Positions 1 through 8,458 of a stretch of 64,000 bases of DNA are shown one piece after another. Position numbers and translations under genes: made by a program. The DNA is taken from assembly GCF_000744095.1 (NCBI RefSeq), contig NZ_JQLI01000008.1:3472001-3536000 (forward strand). The letters are read 5' to 3'. Below the pieces are notes generated by a model. It made no database searches and was not told where the DNA came from. It saw only the letters and a list, made by a program, of their open reading frames with translations. This stretch comes from Cupriavidus necator A5-1 (GTDB taxonomy: Bacteria > Pseudomonadota > Gammaproteobacteria > Burkholderiales > Burkholderiaceae). How positions within the stretch are numbered: the first letter of the stretch is position 1; the number at the start of each line of letters is the position of its first letter.

Positions 1-266
1 TCGCTGTAATGCTGGATGCGCGACGCATGCATGACGCTGCCGCGCTGATAGATCAGCGTGCCGACATAATTCTCGCGCTGCGCGGCTTTGTGGATCTTGT
101 TGAGCCAGGCGGTGGCGTCGCGTCGATTCAGCGTACTGTCCGAAGGCTGCGCGGTGGCCGCGGCAGCAGTCAGACACAAGGCCAGAAAAAAGGACCTACG
201 CACGGCCCTGATTTTCTGGGCGCCCGCTACGTAGGCGGGCGACCATCCTTTATGCATGTCCGGCAT
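1..266 (-). CDS. rseB: RseB/MucB sigma-E regulator, N-terminal part (cut by window edge)
   Basis: Only the first ~88 codons are present; the gene runs off the left edge. Seen: a basic N-terminus followed by a hydrophobic stretch (FFLALCLTAAAATA) typical of a secretion signal, then a region matching the start of the MucB/RseB fold (AWLNKIHKAAQRENYVGT, then LIYQRG). Known for the family: a periplasmic protein that binds RseA and blocks its cleavage until the envelope is stressed. The ATG at 266 overlaps the rseA stop as TAATG; a second in-frame ATG at 257 is an equally possible start. Position directly after rseA supports the name. Confidence 0.87.
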   Translation of the reverse strand, partial: MPDMHKGWSPAYVAGAQKIRAVRRSFFLALCLTAAAATAQPSDSTLNRRDATAWLNKIHKAAQRENYVGTLIYQRGSVMHASRIQHYS

Positions 267-889
267 TATTCCTGCGTATTTTCCTGAGAGAAGCTTGCAC
301 CGTTGGCAACCGTGCGCATGGTCGGAACGACAGCATCCGTTGCCACCGACGTGCGATGGGCACGCAGGTATTCGTCCAGGCGGGGATCGCGAATCATCTG
401 GGTGTTTTCCGCCGCCACGGTGACAATGCCATTCGGCTGCGCGGGCTGGTCGGCGCGCGCCACCACGGCATCCGGCGTGCCCAGGCTGGCGGGGCCGCGC
501 ATCTGCGGCACGACCACCCAGCTGACCGCCGCCACGGCGGCCGCGATCGCGGTACCCGGCATCACGCGGCGCACCCACGACGGCCTGACCAGCAGGCGAT
601 GGCGAGCGCTGGCCTGCGCCACGGCCGGCACCAGCACGTGCGGCTCGGCTTCCAGGCGTGCGGAAAATTTGGCGAGAAAAGCGGCGGTGGAGCCCGCGTG
701 CGTCAGGTCTTCCGAGCGCAACGTGTCACCGATCAACTGGTATGCGGTCCAGTCGGACAGGCCGGTGTCGCTTTTCGCGAGGGCCAGCACGGCATCGACT
801 TCGTGCGGCGACAGTTCGCCGTCCATCAGTACGGAGATCTGCTCCGCTGCTTCCACTACATGAACCGACTGCTTATGAGCCTGACCCAT
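266..889 (-). CDS. rseA: RseA-type anti-sigma-E factor
   Basis: A 207-residue inner-membrane anti-sigma factor. The N-terminal part (AAEQISVLMDGELSPHEVDAV) is the RseA cytoplasmic domain that binds sigma-E; one membrane segment lies near residues 108-125 (AIAAAVAAVSWVVVP), and the rest would be periplasmic and bind RseB. I start it at the ATG at 889, preceded by GGGTGGGAA; the frame is open 35 codons further upstream but without support. It follows rpoE by 105 bp and overlaps the rseB start, so the three genes form one autoregulated module. Sequence identity of this family is low, so the name rests on domain, topology and position. Confidence 0.9.
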   Translation of the reverse strand: MGQAHKQSVHVVEAAEQISVLMDGELSPHEVDAVLALAKSDTGLSDWTAYQLIGDTLRSEDLTHAGSTAAFLAKFSARLEAEPHVLVPAVAQASARHRLLVRPSWVRRVMPGTAIAAAVAAVSWVVVPQMRGPASLGTPDAVVARADQPAQPNGIVTVAAENTQMIRDPRLDEYLRAHRTSVATDAVVPTMRTVANGASFSQENTQE

Positions 890-994
890 TTCCCACCCCA
901 AGACATTCCATTGAACACCGATAATCCCGTCACTTCTGTCGCTTATCGATGCAGGAATAGGCTGCAACGCTGGCCGCACGACATTCTTCTTCAA

Positions 995-1594
995 CTACCA
1001 CCGCTTGCCTTCTGCCGTTCCCAGCAGCGGGCGTAATCTCTCGGCAATCGCCTCGCGCGCACGGAAGATGCGCGAGCGTACGGTGCCGATCGGACATCCC
1101 ATCGCTTCGGCGATCTCCTCATAGCTGAGGCCCTCGATCTCGCGCAGCGTGATGGCGGTCCGCAATTCCTCCGGTAGTGCTTCCATCGCGCGGTTCACCG
1201 TCTCGGCGACCTGGCGCGTGTGAAGCATCGACTCCGGCGTATTGATATCCCTTAGTTGCTCACCGTCCGCAAAAGTTTCAGCCTCTTCTGCATCGATATC
1301 GCTGGACGCTTCCGGGCGGCGGCCTTGGGTGGCCAAATAATTCTTGGCCGTGTTGACGGCGATCCGGTACAGCCACGTATAGAAGGCCGACTCCCCGCGA
1401 AACTGGGGCAAGGCACGGTATGCCTTGATAAAGGCATCCTGCGCCACATCCTCGACTTCGGCGGGGTCCCTGACCAGGCGCGAAATCAGGCGAATGATCT
1501 TCCGATGGTATTTGGTCACCAGAAGTTCAAAGGCCCGCTTATCGCCCTGCTGGACGCGTTCAACTAGGAGCTGATCGGCTTCGCGTTCGCTCAC
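995..1594 (-). CDS. rpoE: RNA polymerase sigma-E factor
   Basis: ECF sigma factor of 199 residues controlling the envelope stress response. Region 2 (YHRKIIRLISRLV ... AFIKAYRALPQFRGESAFYTWLY) and region 4 (LPEELRTAITLREIEGLSYEEIAEAMGCPIGTVRSR, quoted in part) closely match the enterobacterial RpoE pattern, including RIAVNTAKNYL. The start is a GTG at 1594 with AGGTGAG a few bases upstream; an ATG is not available nearby. It heads the rpoE-rseA-rseB unit. No convincing sigma-E-type (GAACTT/TCTGA) promoter is seen in the 109 bp upstream, though a TAAAAT box is present. Confidence 0.97.
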   Translation of the reverse strand: MSEREADQLLVERVQQGDKRAFELLVTKYHRKIIRLISRLVRDPAEVEDVAQDAFIKAYRALPQFRGESAFYTWLYRIAVNTAKNYLATQGRRPEASSDIDAEEAETFADGEQLRDINTPESMLHTRQVAETVNRAMEALPEELRTAITLREIEGLSYEEIAEAMGCPIGTVRSRIFRAREAIAERLRPLLGTAEGKRW

Positions 1595-1703
1595 GTATGG
1601 CTCACCTGCAGTGTATCTCTTGGTTTGGTCGTCACGACAAACGTTGTATTTTACCTACGATTCAGGACTCGCCCGGTGAAGCCGCGCCTCCTGTGACCGC
1701 AAG

Positions 1704-2249
1704 CTAACAAAATCGTTCCCCACCCGGCGATTCTGGTTGCACCCGCAGTGCAACTCTGGCGGCGCGGTGCAACCGCCGCACCATGTCGGCCGAGGCAGCT
1801 TGCCAGGGAAGGAAGATGGCGCCCGGCATCCCGGGCGCGCCGGGAGCGAAACGCACGACAGCAGCACCACCGGCGTGCCAGCCGGCGCGGACCACGGTCT
1901 CGTGCCCGACACCGCCCGGCCCTTCCAGCCGGATCCGCAGCGGCCCCCTGCCGTCGGTGGCTGGCAGCACGGCCACACAGCGCCAGCGCAAGGCAAGCCA
2001 CCAGCCCCGCCATGCCCGCGCTGTCACCGCGCTGGCCAGCACGAGTGCGAGCGCCATGGCGGCATGCAGCCATTGAAAGCCCGCCTGGCTGGCGGCGACC
2101 GCATCGGCCAGCGCCAGCGCAAGCAGGCCGAGCGCCGCCACTTCGCCAGCGCAAAACACGAACAGGGCCCACCGCAACGGATGGACCCTGCCCTGGCGCA
2201 GCCCGCGAAGGGCCCGCCTTAGCCACGGGTCAGACGCGGCGGAAGACAA
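1704..2249 (-). CDS. Small membrane protein of unknown function (YgfX-like layout)
   Basis: About 181 residues. A basic N-terminus (RRALRGLRQGRVHPLRW) leads into two adjacent hydrophobic segments (ALFVFCAGEVAALGLLALAL and LHAAMALALVLASAV), followed by a soluble, probably beta-rich C-terminal part. That hairpin-plus-tail layout resembles the YgfX/CptA family, but I cannot show homology. The 5' end is uncertain: the TTG at 2249 overlaps the end of fabF by 20 bp and lacks a clear ribosome binding site. Read in the same direction as fabF and rpoE and lying between them, so it may be translated from the fab transcript. Confidence 0.6.
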   Translation of the reverse strand: MSSAASDPWLRRALRGLRQGRVHPLRWALFVFCAGEVAALGLLALALADAVAASQAGFQWLHAAMALALVLASAVTARAWRGWWLALRWRCVAVLPATDGRGPLRIRLEGPGGVGHETVVRAGWHAGGAAVVRFAPGAPGMPGAIFLPWQAASADMVRRLHRAARVALRVQPESPGGERFC

Positions 2250-3462
2250 GCGTGCCGTTGGTGCCGCCGAAACCGAAGTTATTCTTCACCGCCACATCGA
2301 TCTTCATGTCACGCGCCGTGTTGGCCACGTAGTCCAGGTCGCACTCGGGATCCTGGTTGTCGATGTTGATGGTCGGCGGCGCTACCTGGTTGTGCAGCGC
2401 CAGCACGGTGAAGATCGATTCCAGCCCGCCGGCGCCGCCTAACAGATGGCCGGTCATCGACTTGGTCGAGTTCACCACCATCTTGTAGGCCTGGTCGCCG
2501 AACGCGGCCTTGATCGCATCGGATTCGTTCTTGTCGCCCAGCGGCGTGGAGGTGCCATGGGCGTTCAGGTAATGCACCTCATCGCCGTTGATGCCGGCGT
2601 CCTTCAGCGCATTGACCATGCAGCGGCGCGGGCCGTCCATGTTGGGCGCGGTCATGTGGAACGCGTCGCCGCTCATGCCGAAGCCGATCAGCTCGGCATA
2701 GATGCGCGCGCCGCGCGCCTTGGCCGACTCGTACTCTTCCAGCATCATCACGCCGGCGCCCTCGCCCAGCACGAAGCCATCGCGGTCCTTGTCCCACGGA
2801 CGCGAGGCCGCAGCCGGATCGTCGTTGCGGGTCGACAGCGCACGGGCCGCGGCAAAGCCGCCAATGCCCAGCGGCGACACGGTCGACTCGGCGCCGCCGG
2901 CCAGCATGGCGTCGGCATCGCCGGCCTGGATCAAGCGCGCCGCCAGGCCGATGCTGTGCAGGCCGGTGGTGCAGGCCGTCACCGCGGCCAGGTTCGGGCC
3001 CTTGATGCCGTGGATGATCGACAGGTGCCCGGAGATCATGTTGATGATCGAGCCCGGCACGAAGAACGGCGAAATCCGGCGCGGACCGCGTTCGGTCAGC
3101 ACGGCGTGGGTATCTTCGATCATCGGCAGGCCGCCGATGCCCGAACCGACCAGCACGCCGATGCGCTCGGCGTTGGCTTCAGTCACTTCCAGGCCGCTGT
3201 CCTTCAGGGCCTGCGTACCCGCCGCGATGCCGAAATGGATGAAGGCATCCATATTGCGGGCTTCCTTGGCCGGGATGTAGTCCTCCGGATTGAAGCCCTT
3301 CACTTCACCGGCGAAGTGCACGGAAAGCGCGGAGTGATCGAATTTGGTGATGGTGGCGATGCCGGACTTGCCGGCTACTAGGTTGGCCCAACCTTCGGCA
3401 ACCGTGTTTCCGACCGGAGACACAAGGCCAAGCCCAGTGACGACGACGCGACGACGGCTCAC
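2230..3462 (-). CDS. fabF: 3-oxoacyl-ACP synthase II (KAS II)
   Basis: Condensing enzyme that extends acyl-ACP with malonyl-ACP; 410 residues, normal family length. The Cys-His-His active site is complete: nucleophile near residue 164 in TACTTGLHS, His in NAHGTSTPLGD near 302 and His in TKSMTGHLLGGAGG near 339. GTG start at 3462 with AGGAAAA eight bases upstream. It is the last biosynthetic gene of the plsX-fabHDG-acpP-fabF cluster and is separated from acpP by a 200-bp spacer carrying a long inverted repeat. Confidence 0.98.
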   Translation of the reverse strand: MSRRRVVVTGLGLVSPVGNTVAEGWANLVAGKSGIATITKFDHSALSVHFAGEVKGFNPEDYIPAKEARNMDAFIHFGIAAGTQALKDSGLEVTEANAERIGVLVGSGIGGLPMIEDTHAVLTERGPRRISPFFVPGSIINMISGHLSIIHGIKGPNLAAVTACTTGLHSIGLAARLIQAGDADAMLAGGAESTVSPLGIGGFAAARALSTRNDDPAAASRPWDKDRDGFVLGEGAGVMMLEEYESAKARGARIYAELIGFGMSGDAFHMTAPNMDGPRRCMVNALKDAGINGDEVHYLNAHGTSTPLGDKNESDAIKAAFGDQAYKMVVNSTKSMTGHLLGGAGGLESIFTVLALHNQVAPPTINIDNQDPECDLDYVANTARDMKIDVAVKNNFGFGGTNGTLVFRRV

Positions 3463-3586
3463 TATGTTTTCCTACGGGTGTATGAAGCGGGAGCGGAACG
3501 TTGGATCAGCCTGCGGCCCGGACGGCTGGCCGCGCTGAGGCTCGCACCATATGGCACGTTCCATTCTGCTTCTTCGAACAGACGAA

Positions 3587-3643
3587 AGCCACAGAAAACA
3601 GCAGGCGAGGCCGCGACGGCCCGCCCACCTGCCTTCTGTGGCT
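3587..3643 (-). other. Inverted repeat between acpP and fabF
   Basis: A perfect 10-bp inverted repeat (AGCCACAGAA at 3587-3596, TTCTGTGGCT at 3634-3643) encloses a second small stem (GGCC around GCGAC). No U-run follows, so it is not a standard intrinsic terminator. In the acpP-fabF transcript it could act as an RNA-processing or partial attenuation element that lets acpP mRNA outnumber fabF mRNA; that role is inferred. Confidence 0.5.
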
Positions 3644-3663
3644 CGGAATTCAGAGACGACGGC

Positions 3664-3903
3664 TTAGGCCTTGACGTGCGCGGTGGCGTAGTCGATAGCC
3701 TGTTGCACGGTCGTGATCTTCTCGGCTTCCTCATCGGGAATTTCCATGCCGAATTCATCTTCCAACGCCATCACGAGTTCAACCGTGTCCAGCGAGTCCG
3801 CACCGAGATCGTTCACGAACGAGGATTCGTTCTTGATGTCTGCCTCGGCCACGCCAAGCTGTTCTGCCACGATTTTCTTGACGCGTTGTTCGATATTGTC
3901 CAT
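3664..3903 (-). CDS. acpP: Acyl carrier protein
   Basis: 79-residue acidic carrier of growing acyl chains. The phosphopantetheine serine is Ser37 in the [16 protein letters not shown] motif, and the protein is the normal length with four predicted helices. It sits between fabG (170 bp away) and fabF (201 bp away), as in most proteobacteria. RBS TGGAGGG precedes the ATG. The spacers on both sides are long for this cluster, which fits separate control of this abundant protein. Confidence 0.98.
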
Positions 3904-4073
3904 GTAACCCTCCAGGGAAGTTCGACAAAAAGTGGCCGCATTTTAGCAGGTTTGGGGCGACAGAAATGCCGCCTGCCAAGCTTTGCAAGAATTGCGCCCG
4001 TTTGGTTCGGAAAACTACGACTTCAGGTGGCTTCTTCCGGCTTTTTCCCCGAATTCTGCCACCCAAAAACCCA

Positions 4074-4823
4074 TTAATTCATGTACATCCCGCCGTTTAC
4101 ATGCAGTGTGGTGCCGGTGATGTACGCGGCCTGCGGGCCGGCCAGGAAGGCCACCGCATTGGCGATATCTTCCGGCTGGCCCAGGCGCCCCAGCGGAATC
4201 TGCGCCTTGAGCGAAGCATGCTGCTCTTCGGACAGTGCCTTGGTCATGTCGGTGTCGATAAAGCCCGGCGCGACGCAATTCACGGTCACGCTACGGCTGC
4301 CGATTTCCGCGGCCAGCGAACGGGTCATGCCCGCCACGCCGGCCTTGGCGGCCGAGTAGTTCATCTGGCCGGGGTTGCCGACCGAGCCCACCACCGAGGT
4401 GATGTTGATGATACGGCCCTGGCGCGCCTTCATCATCGGGCGCAGCACCGCGCGCGAGAGGCGGAACACCGAGGTCAGGTTGGTCTGGATGACCGCCAGC
4501 CAGTCCTCGTCCTTCATGCGCATTGCCAGCTGGTCCTGCGTGATGCCGGCATTGTTGACCAGTACGCCGATGCCGCCATGCGTCTTGACGATCTCGTCGA
4601 TGAGCGCGTCGCAAGCGGCCGCGTCATTGACGTTCAGCACGGCACCCTTGCCTTTCAGGCCTTCGGTGCCGAGGTAATCGGTGATGCCGGCCGCGCCGGC
4701 TTCGCTGGTGGCGGTGCCGATCACGGTGGCGCCCTGGCGGGCCAGTTCCAGCGCAATGGCACGGCCGATGCCGCGCGAGGCGCCGGTCACCAGCGCAACC
4801 TGGTTTTCGAGAAGTTTGGTCAT
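4074..4823 (-). CDS. fabG: 3-oxoacyl-ACP reductase
   Basis: Short-chain dehydrogenase of 249 residues reducing 3-ketoacyl-ACP with NADPH. Cofactor loop TGASRGIGRA at residues 13-22, NNAG near 90, and the catalytic Ser/Tyr/Lys set including NYSAAKAG near residues 153-160. It ends in the usual HVNGGMYMN. It follows fabD by only 19 bp, so the two are certainly co-transcribed. Confidence 0.98.
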   Translation of the reverse strand: MTKLLENQVALVTGASRGIGRAIALELARQGATVIGTATSEAGAAGITDYLGTEGLKGKGAVLNVNDAAACDALIDEIVKTHGGIGVLVNNAGITQDQLAMRMKDEDWLAVIQTNLTSVFRLSRAVLRPMMKARQGRIINITSVVGSVGNPGQMNYSAAKAGVAGMTRSLAAEIGSRSVTVNCVAPGFIDTDMTKALSEEQHASLKAQIPLGRLGQPEDIANAVAFLAGPQAAYITGTTLHVNGGMYMN

Positions 4824-4842
4824 GCGGAGTGTCCTTTCGTCC

Positions 4843-5778
4843 TTACGCTGACTTCAGCAGTGCCAGCGTGTCTTGCAGCGAGGCCGGATCGAAGACCGCG
4901 CCGCCGGTCAGGTTGCCGTCGATGCGCTTGGTCATGCCGGCCAGCACCTTGCCAGGGCCGCACTCGATCACGTGCGTGACGCCCTCGGCGGCCATCTTCT
5001 GCACGCACTCGACCCAGCGCACCGGCGCCGCGGCCTGGCGCACCAGCGCGTCCTTGATCGCGTCCGGCTCGTTGACGATGGCCACGTCGACGTTGTTCAC
5101 CAGCGGAATCGACGGCGCCGCGAACGCCAGCCCGGCCATGCGCTCGCGCAGGCGATCCGAGGCGGGCTTGAGCAGCGAAGAGTGGAACGGCGCGGACACC
5201 GGCAGCGGCAGCGCGCGCTTGGCGCCCTTGGCCTTGGCGATCTCGCAGGCCTTCTCGACCGCGCCCTTGTGGCCGGCGATCACCACCTGCGACGGTGCGT
5301 TGAAGTTGACGGCCTCGACCACGCCCGTAGCCGACGCTTCGGTGCAAGCGGCGCGCACGTCGTCGTCGGACAGGCCCAGGATCGCGGCCATGCCGCCCTC
5401 GCCCACCGGCACGGCCTCCTGCATCGCCTGCGCGCGGAAGCGCACCAGCGGCACCGCCTCGGCGAACGGGATCACGCCCGCGGCTACCAGCGCCGAGTAC
5501 TCGCCCAGGCTGTGGCCGGCAACCAGTGCCGGTGCCGGGCCGCCGGCATCCAGCCAGGCGCGATAGACCGCCACGGCGGCGGTCAGCATCACCGGCTGCG
5601 TGTTGGTGGTCAGGTTCAGTTCTTCGGCAGGGCCTTCGGCGATCAGGCGGCCGAGGTCCTGGCCGAGTGCGGCCGAGGCTTCTTCCACGGTGGCGCGCAC
5701 CACGGCGTTATCCGCAAAGGCATTGAGCATGCCGACCGACTGCGAACCCTGGCCGGGAAATACGAAAGCGAATTTCAT
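4843..5778 (-). CDS. fabD: Malonyl-CoA:ACP transacylase
   Basis: Transfers malonyl from CoA to ACP; 311 residues. Shows the GQGSQ motif at residues 9-13, the nucleophile elbow GHSLGEY with Ser90, and the catalytic His in APFHSSLLKPA near 200. It lies 93 bp after fabH and 19 bp before fabG. All key residues are present. Confidence 0.98.
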   Translation of the reverse strand: MKFAFVFPGQGSQSVGMLNAFADNAVVRATVEEASAALGQDLGRLIAEGPAEELNLTTNTQPVMLTAAVAVYRAWLDAGGPAPALVAGHSLGEYSALVAAGVIPFAEAVPLVRFRAQAMQEAVPVGEGGMAAILGLSDDDVRAACTEASATGVVEAVNFNAPSQVVIAGHKGAVEKACEIAKAKGAKRALPLPVSAPFHSSLLKPASDRLRERMAGLAFAAPSIPLVNNVDVAIVNEPDAIKDALVRQAAAPVRWVECVQKMAAEGVTHVIECGPGKVLAGMTKRIDGNLTGGAVFDPASLQDTLALLKSA

Positions 5779-5871
5779 CGGATTGGAACCCTAATAAGAA
5801 TCGGTAGCCAGCGCCGCGAGATCTCGCGCGTGCCGGGCCGCAGCCCGGCATGCCATGGCGCCGGCCGCATA

Positions 5872-6852
5872 TTACATGCGCAGCAGCACCGCACCCCAGG
5901 TGAAGCCACCGCCGACGCCTTCCATCAGCACGGTCTGGCCCGGGCGGATGCGGCCGTCGCGCACCGCGACGTCCAGCGCCAGCGGGATCGACGCGGCCGA
6001 GGTGTTGCCGTGCTCGTGCACGGTGGCGACCATGCGCTCGGCAGGCAGGCCGAGCTTCTTCGCCGTGCCCTGCATGATGCGGATATTGGCCTGGTGCGGG
6101 ATCAGCCAGTCGACCTGTTCCGACGACATGGCCGCGGCCTCCAGGGCCTCGCGCGCGACCTTGTCGAGCACGGTGACGGCAAGCTTGAACACGGCCTGGC
6201 CATCCATGCGCAGGAAAGCGTTGCCGGTGATGTTGCCGCCCGAGACGTTGCCCGGCACGCACAGGATGTCGACGTGGCTGCCGTCCGAGTGCATCGCGCT
6301 CGACAGGATGCCCGGCTCCTCGGAAGCGCTCAGCACCACCGCGCCGGCCCCATCGCCGAACAGCACGCAGGTGGTGCGGTCGTTGAAGTCCAGGATGCGC
6401 GAGAACACCTCGGTGCCGATCACCAGCACGTTGCGGTGCGAGCCGCTGCGGATGAACTTGTCGGCCGTGGCCAGCGCGTAGACGAAGCCCGAGCACACCG
6501 CCTGCAGGTCGAACGCCGCGCAGTGATTGGTGATGCCCAGCTTGTCCTGCACGATGCAGGCGGTGCTGGGGAACACGAAGTCCGGCGTGGACGTGGCGAC
6601 GATGATCAGGTCGATGCTCTGGCGGTCGATGCCGGCGGCCTCGATGGCCTGTTCGGCAGCCTTGACCGCAAGATCACTGCTGGTCACGTCGGGATCGGCC
6701 CAGTGGCGCGCCGAGATGCCGCTGCGCGAGACAATCCACTCGTCGCTGGTCTCGATGCCCTTCTCGGCTAGCTGCGCCGCCAGATCATGGTTGGTCACGC
6801 GCCGCGGAGGCAGGTAGCTCCCGGTACCGATGATTTTTGCGTACTTGGTCAT
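5872..6852 (-). CDS. fabH: 3-oxoacyl-ACP synthase III (KAS III)
   Basis: Starts fatty acid synthesis by condensing acetyl-CoA with malonyl-ACP; 326 residues. Catalytic Cys120 in LQAVCSGFVYAL, His in WLIPHQANIRI and Asn in EHGNTSAAS give the complete Cys-His-Asn triad. C-terminal GVGGGFTWGAVLLRM is diagnostic. It follows plsX by 64 bp. Confidence 0.98.
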   Translation of the reverse strand: MTKYAKIIGTGSYLPPRRVTNHDLAAQLAEKGIETSDEWIVSRSGISARHWADPDVTSSDLAVKAAEQAIEAAGIDRQSIDLIIVATSTPDFVFPSTACIVQDKLGITNHCAAFDLQAVCSGFVYALATADKFIRSGSHRNVLVIGTEVFSRILDFNDRTTCVLFGDGAGAVVLSASEEPGILSSAMHSDGSHVDILCVPGNVSGGNITGNAFLRMDGQAVFKLAVTVLDKVAREALEAAAMSSEQVDWLIPHQANIRIMQGTAKKLGLPAERMVATVHEHGNTSAASIPLALDVAVRDGRIRPGQTVLMEGVGGGFTWGAVLLRM

Positions 6853-6916
6853 GTAGTGTCGGATCGTATATCCCGCGGGGCGCCCGCTACAAACCGCGGC
6901 GGCCGGCGCGTGGCGC

Positions 6917-7996
6917 TCAGGCGACGTGGGGGCTGGGATGCGTGCTCGGCGCCTCTGTCTCCGGGGCGGACTGTGCAGCGCCGTTGGCGCTGGATTTGTC
7001 GGCGAAGGCCCGTGCGATACGGGGAATCACGCCATTCTTGGCGGCATCATACCCGCGTTTGATAGCCCACTCAAAAGAATGGGCATCGGCCGAACCGTGG
7101 CTCTTGATCACCAGCCCGCGCAGCCCCAGCAGCGACGCGCCGTTGTAGCGCGCCGGGTCGAGCCGCTTGGCCAGCCGCGACAGCACCGGCATGGCCACGG
7201 CCGCGAGCAGCTTGGTGAACCACGAGCGGGTGAATTCTTCCTTGATCATGCTGCCGATCATCTTGGCCAGGCCCTCGGTGCTCTTGAGTGCCACGTTGCC
7301 GACAAAGCCGTCGCAGACCACGATGTCGGTGGTGCCCTTGAAGATGTCGTTGCCTTCCACGTTGCCGTAGAAGTTCAGCTCCGAGGCGCGCAGCAGTTCG
7401 CCCGCGCGCTTGACCACCTCGTTGCCCTTGATGACTTCCTCGCCGATGTTCAGCAGGCCCACCGTGGGGTGGTCCTTGTGGTCCACCACCGCGACCATGG
7501 CTTCGGCCATGCGGGCGAACTGCAGCAGGTGCTCGGGTTCGCAGTCGGCATTGGCGCCCAGGTCCAGCACCGTGGTGCCCCAGCCTTGCTGGTTCGGGAT
7601 GGTGGTGGCGATGGCCGGCCGCTCGATGCCTTCGAGGGTCTTCAGCACATAGCGCGACACCGCCATCAGCGCGCCGGTATTGCCGGCGGAGATGCATGCG
7701 CCGGCCTGGCCTTCCTTGACCTGGGTAACGGCGACACGCATGGAAGAGTCCTTCTTCTTGCGCAGCGCCACCTCGACCGGGTCATCCATGGTGATGACTT
7801 CGGTGGCTTCGACGATGCTCACGCGCGGGTGGTCCAGCGCGTGCAGCTTTTTCAGCTGCGCCCGGATGGCATCCGGCAAGCCGACCAACACCATCTCGGC
7901 ATCGTCATGGCGGGAGAGAAAACTGATCGCCGCAGGCACCGTCACGGCCACGCCGTGATCGCCGCCCATGCAGTCGATAGCGATTTTGATCGTCAT
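6917..7996 (-). CDS. plsX: Phosphate acyltransferase PlsX
   Basis: Makes acyl-phosphate from acyl-ACP for phosphatidic acid synthesis (with PlsY). 359 residues from the ATG at 7996, which has AGGAACA just upstream; 12 more codons are open but have no RBS. Diagnostic segments: IAIDCMGGDHG at the N-terminus, AGNTGALMAVSRYVL, and VVCDGFVGNVALKS. It begins the fab part of the cluster and is separated from rpmF by a strong hairpin at 8060-8090, so it probably has some transcription of its own. Confidence 0.97.
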   Translation of the reverse strand: MTIKIAIDCMGGDHGVAVTVPAAISFLSRHDDAEMVLVGLPDAIRAQLKKLHALDHPRVSIVEATEVITMDDPVEVALRKKKDSSMRVAVTQVKEGQAGACISAGNTGALMAVSRYVLKTLEGIERPAIATTIPNQQGWGTTVLDLGANADCEPEHLLQFARMAEAMVAVVDHKDHPTVGLLNIGEEVIKGNEVVKRAGELLRASELNFYGNVEGNDIFKGTTDIVVCDGFVGNVALKSTEGLAKMIGSMIKEEFTRSWFTKLLAAVAMPVLSRLAKRLDPARYNGASLLGLRGLVIKSHGSADAHSFEWAIKRGYDAAKNGVIPRIARAFADKSSANGAAQSAPETEAPSTHPSPHVA

Positions 7997-8059
7997 TGTT
8001 CCTGGTACGGATAGCGCAGCAGCGCGCGCCACGCCCGGCGGGAATCCCGAGCGCCCAAC

Positions 8060-8090
8060 AAAAAAGCGGCAACGATCTTGCCGCTTTTTT
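8060..8090. terminator. Bidirectional intrinsic terminator between rpmF and plsX
   Basis: Perfect 13-bp inverted repeat: arms AAAAAAGCGGCAA (8060-8072) and TTGCCGCTTTTTT (8078-8090) around a 5-base loop. The A and T tracts make it a terminator for either strand. It lies between rpmF and plsX, which are read in the same (minus) direction. Confidence 0.85.
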
Positions 8091-8161
8091 GTGTCTGACC
8101 GTTTTTTGTCCGACCTACAGGCATGCGCTAGCGAGACGCAATGTCACGCCGAACGAAGCTA

Positions 8162-8341
8162 TCAGTCGTTCTTGGTCTTGATGACCTTGCGGCCACGATA
8201 GTAGCCGTTCGGGCTCACGTGGTGACGCAGGTGGGTTTCGCCGGTGGTCGGCTCAACTGCCAGCGGCGCTGCCGACAGGTGATCGTGCGAACGGTGCATG
8301 CCGCGCTTGGACGGCGACTTCTTGTTCTGTTGAACAGCCAT
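8162..8341 (-). CDS. rpmF: 50S ribosomal protein L32
   Basis: 59-residue ribosomal protein. It begins MAVQQNKKSPSKRGMHRSHD and ends in GYYRGRKVIKTKND, the L32 pattern; the C-terminal zinc cysteines found in some species are absent, which is normal for this group. RBS GAAGGAG precedes the ATG at 8341. It sits in the widespread order yceD-rpmF-plsX. Confidence 0.97.
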   Translation of the reverse strand: MAVQQNKKSPSKRGMHRSHDHLSAAPLAVEPTTGETHLRHHVSPNGYYRGRKVIKTKND

Positions 8342-8458
8342 GATGACTCCTTCGAGAATTTTTCAATATTAACACACGCATCCCGCCCAAGGCGTAGCCG
8401 GGGCCCGGCCGGATGCTGCAACGACACCTCAAGAGCTTGCCCTCGGCCGCGACCGGCG

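Noticed and set aside
4873..6771. A 632-codon plus-strand open frame across fabD and fabH
   Set aside because: Spans two certain minus-strand genes and their spacer; composition bias only.
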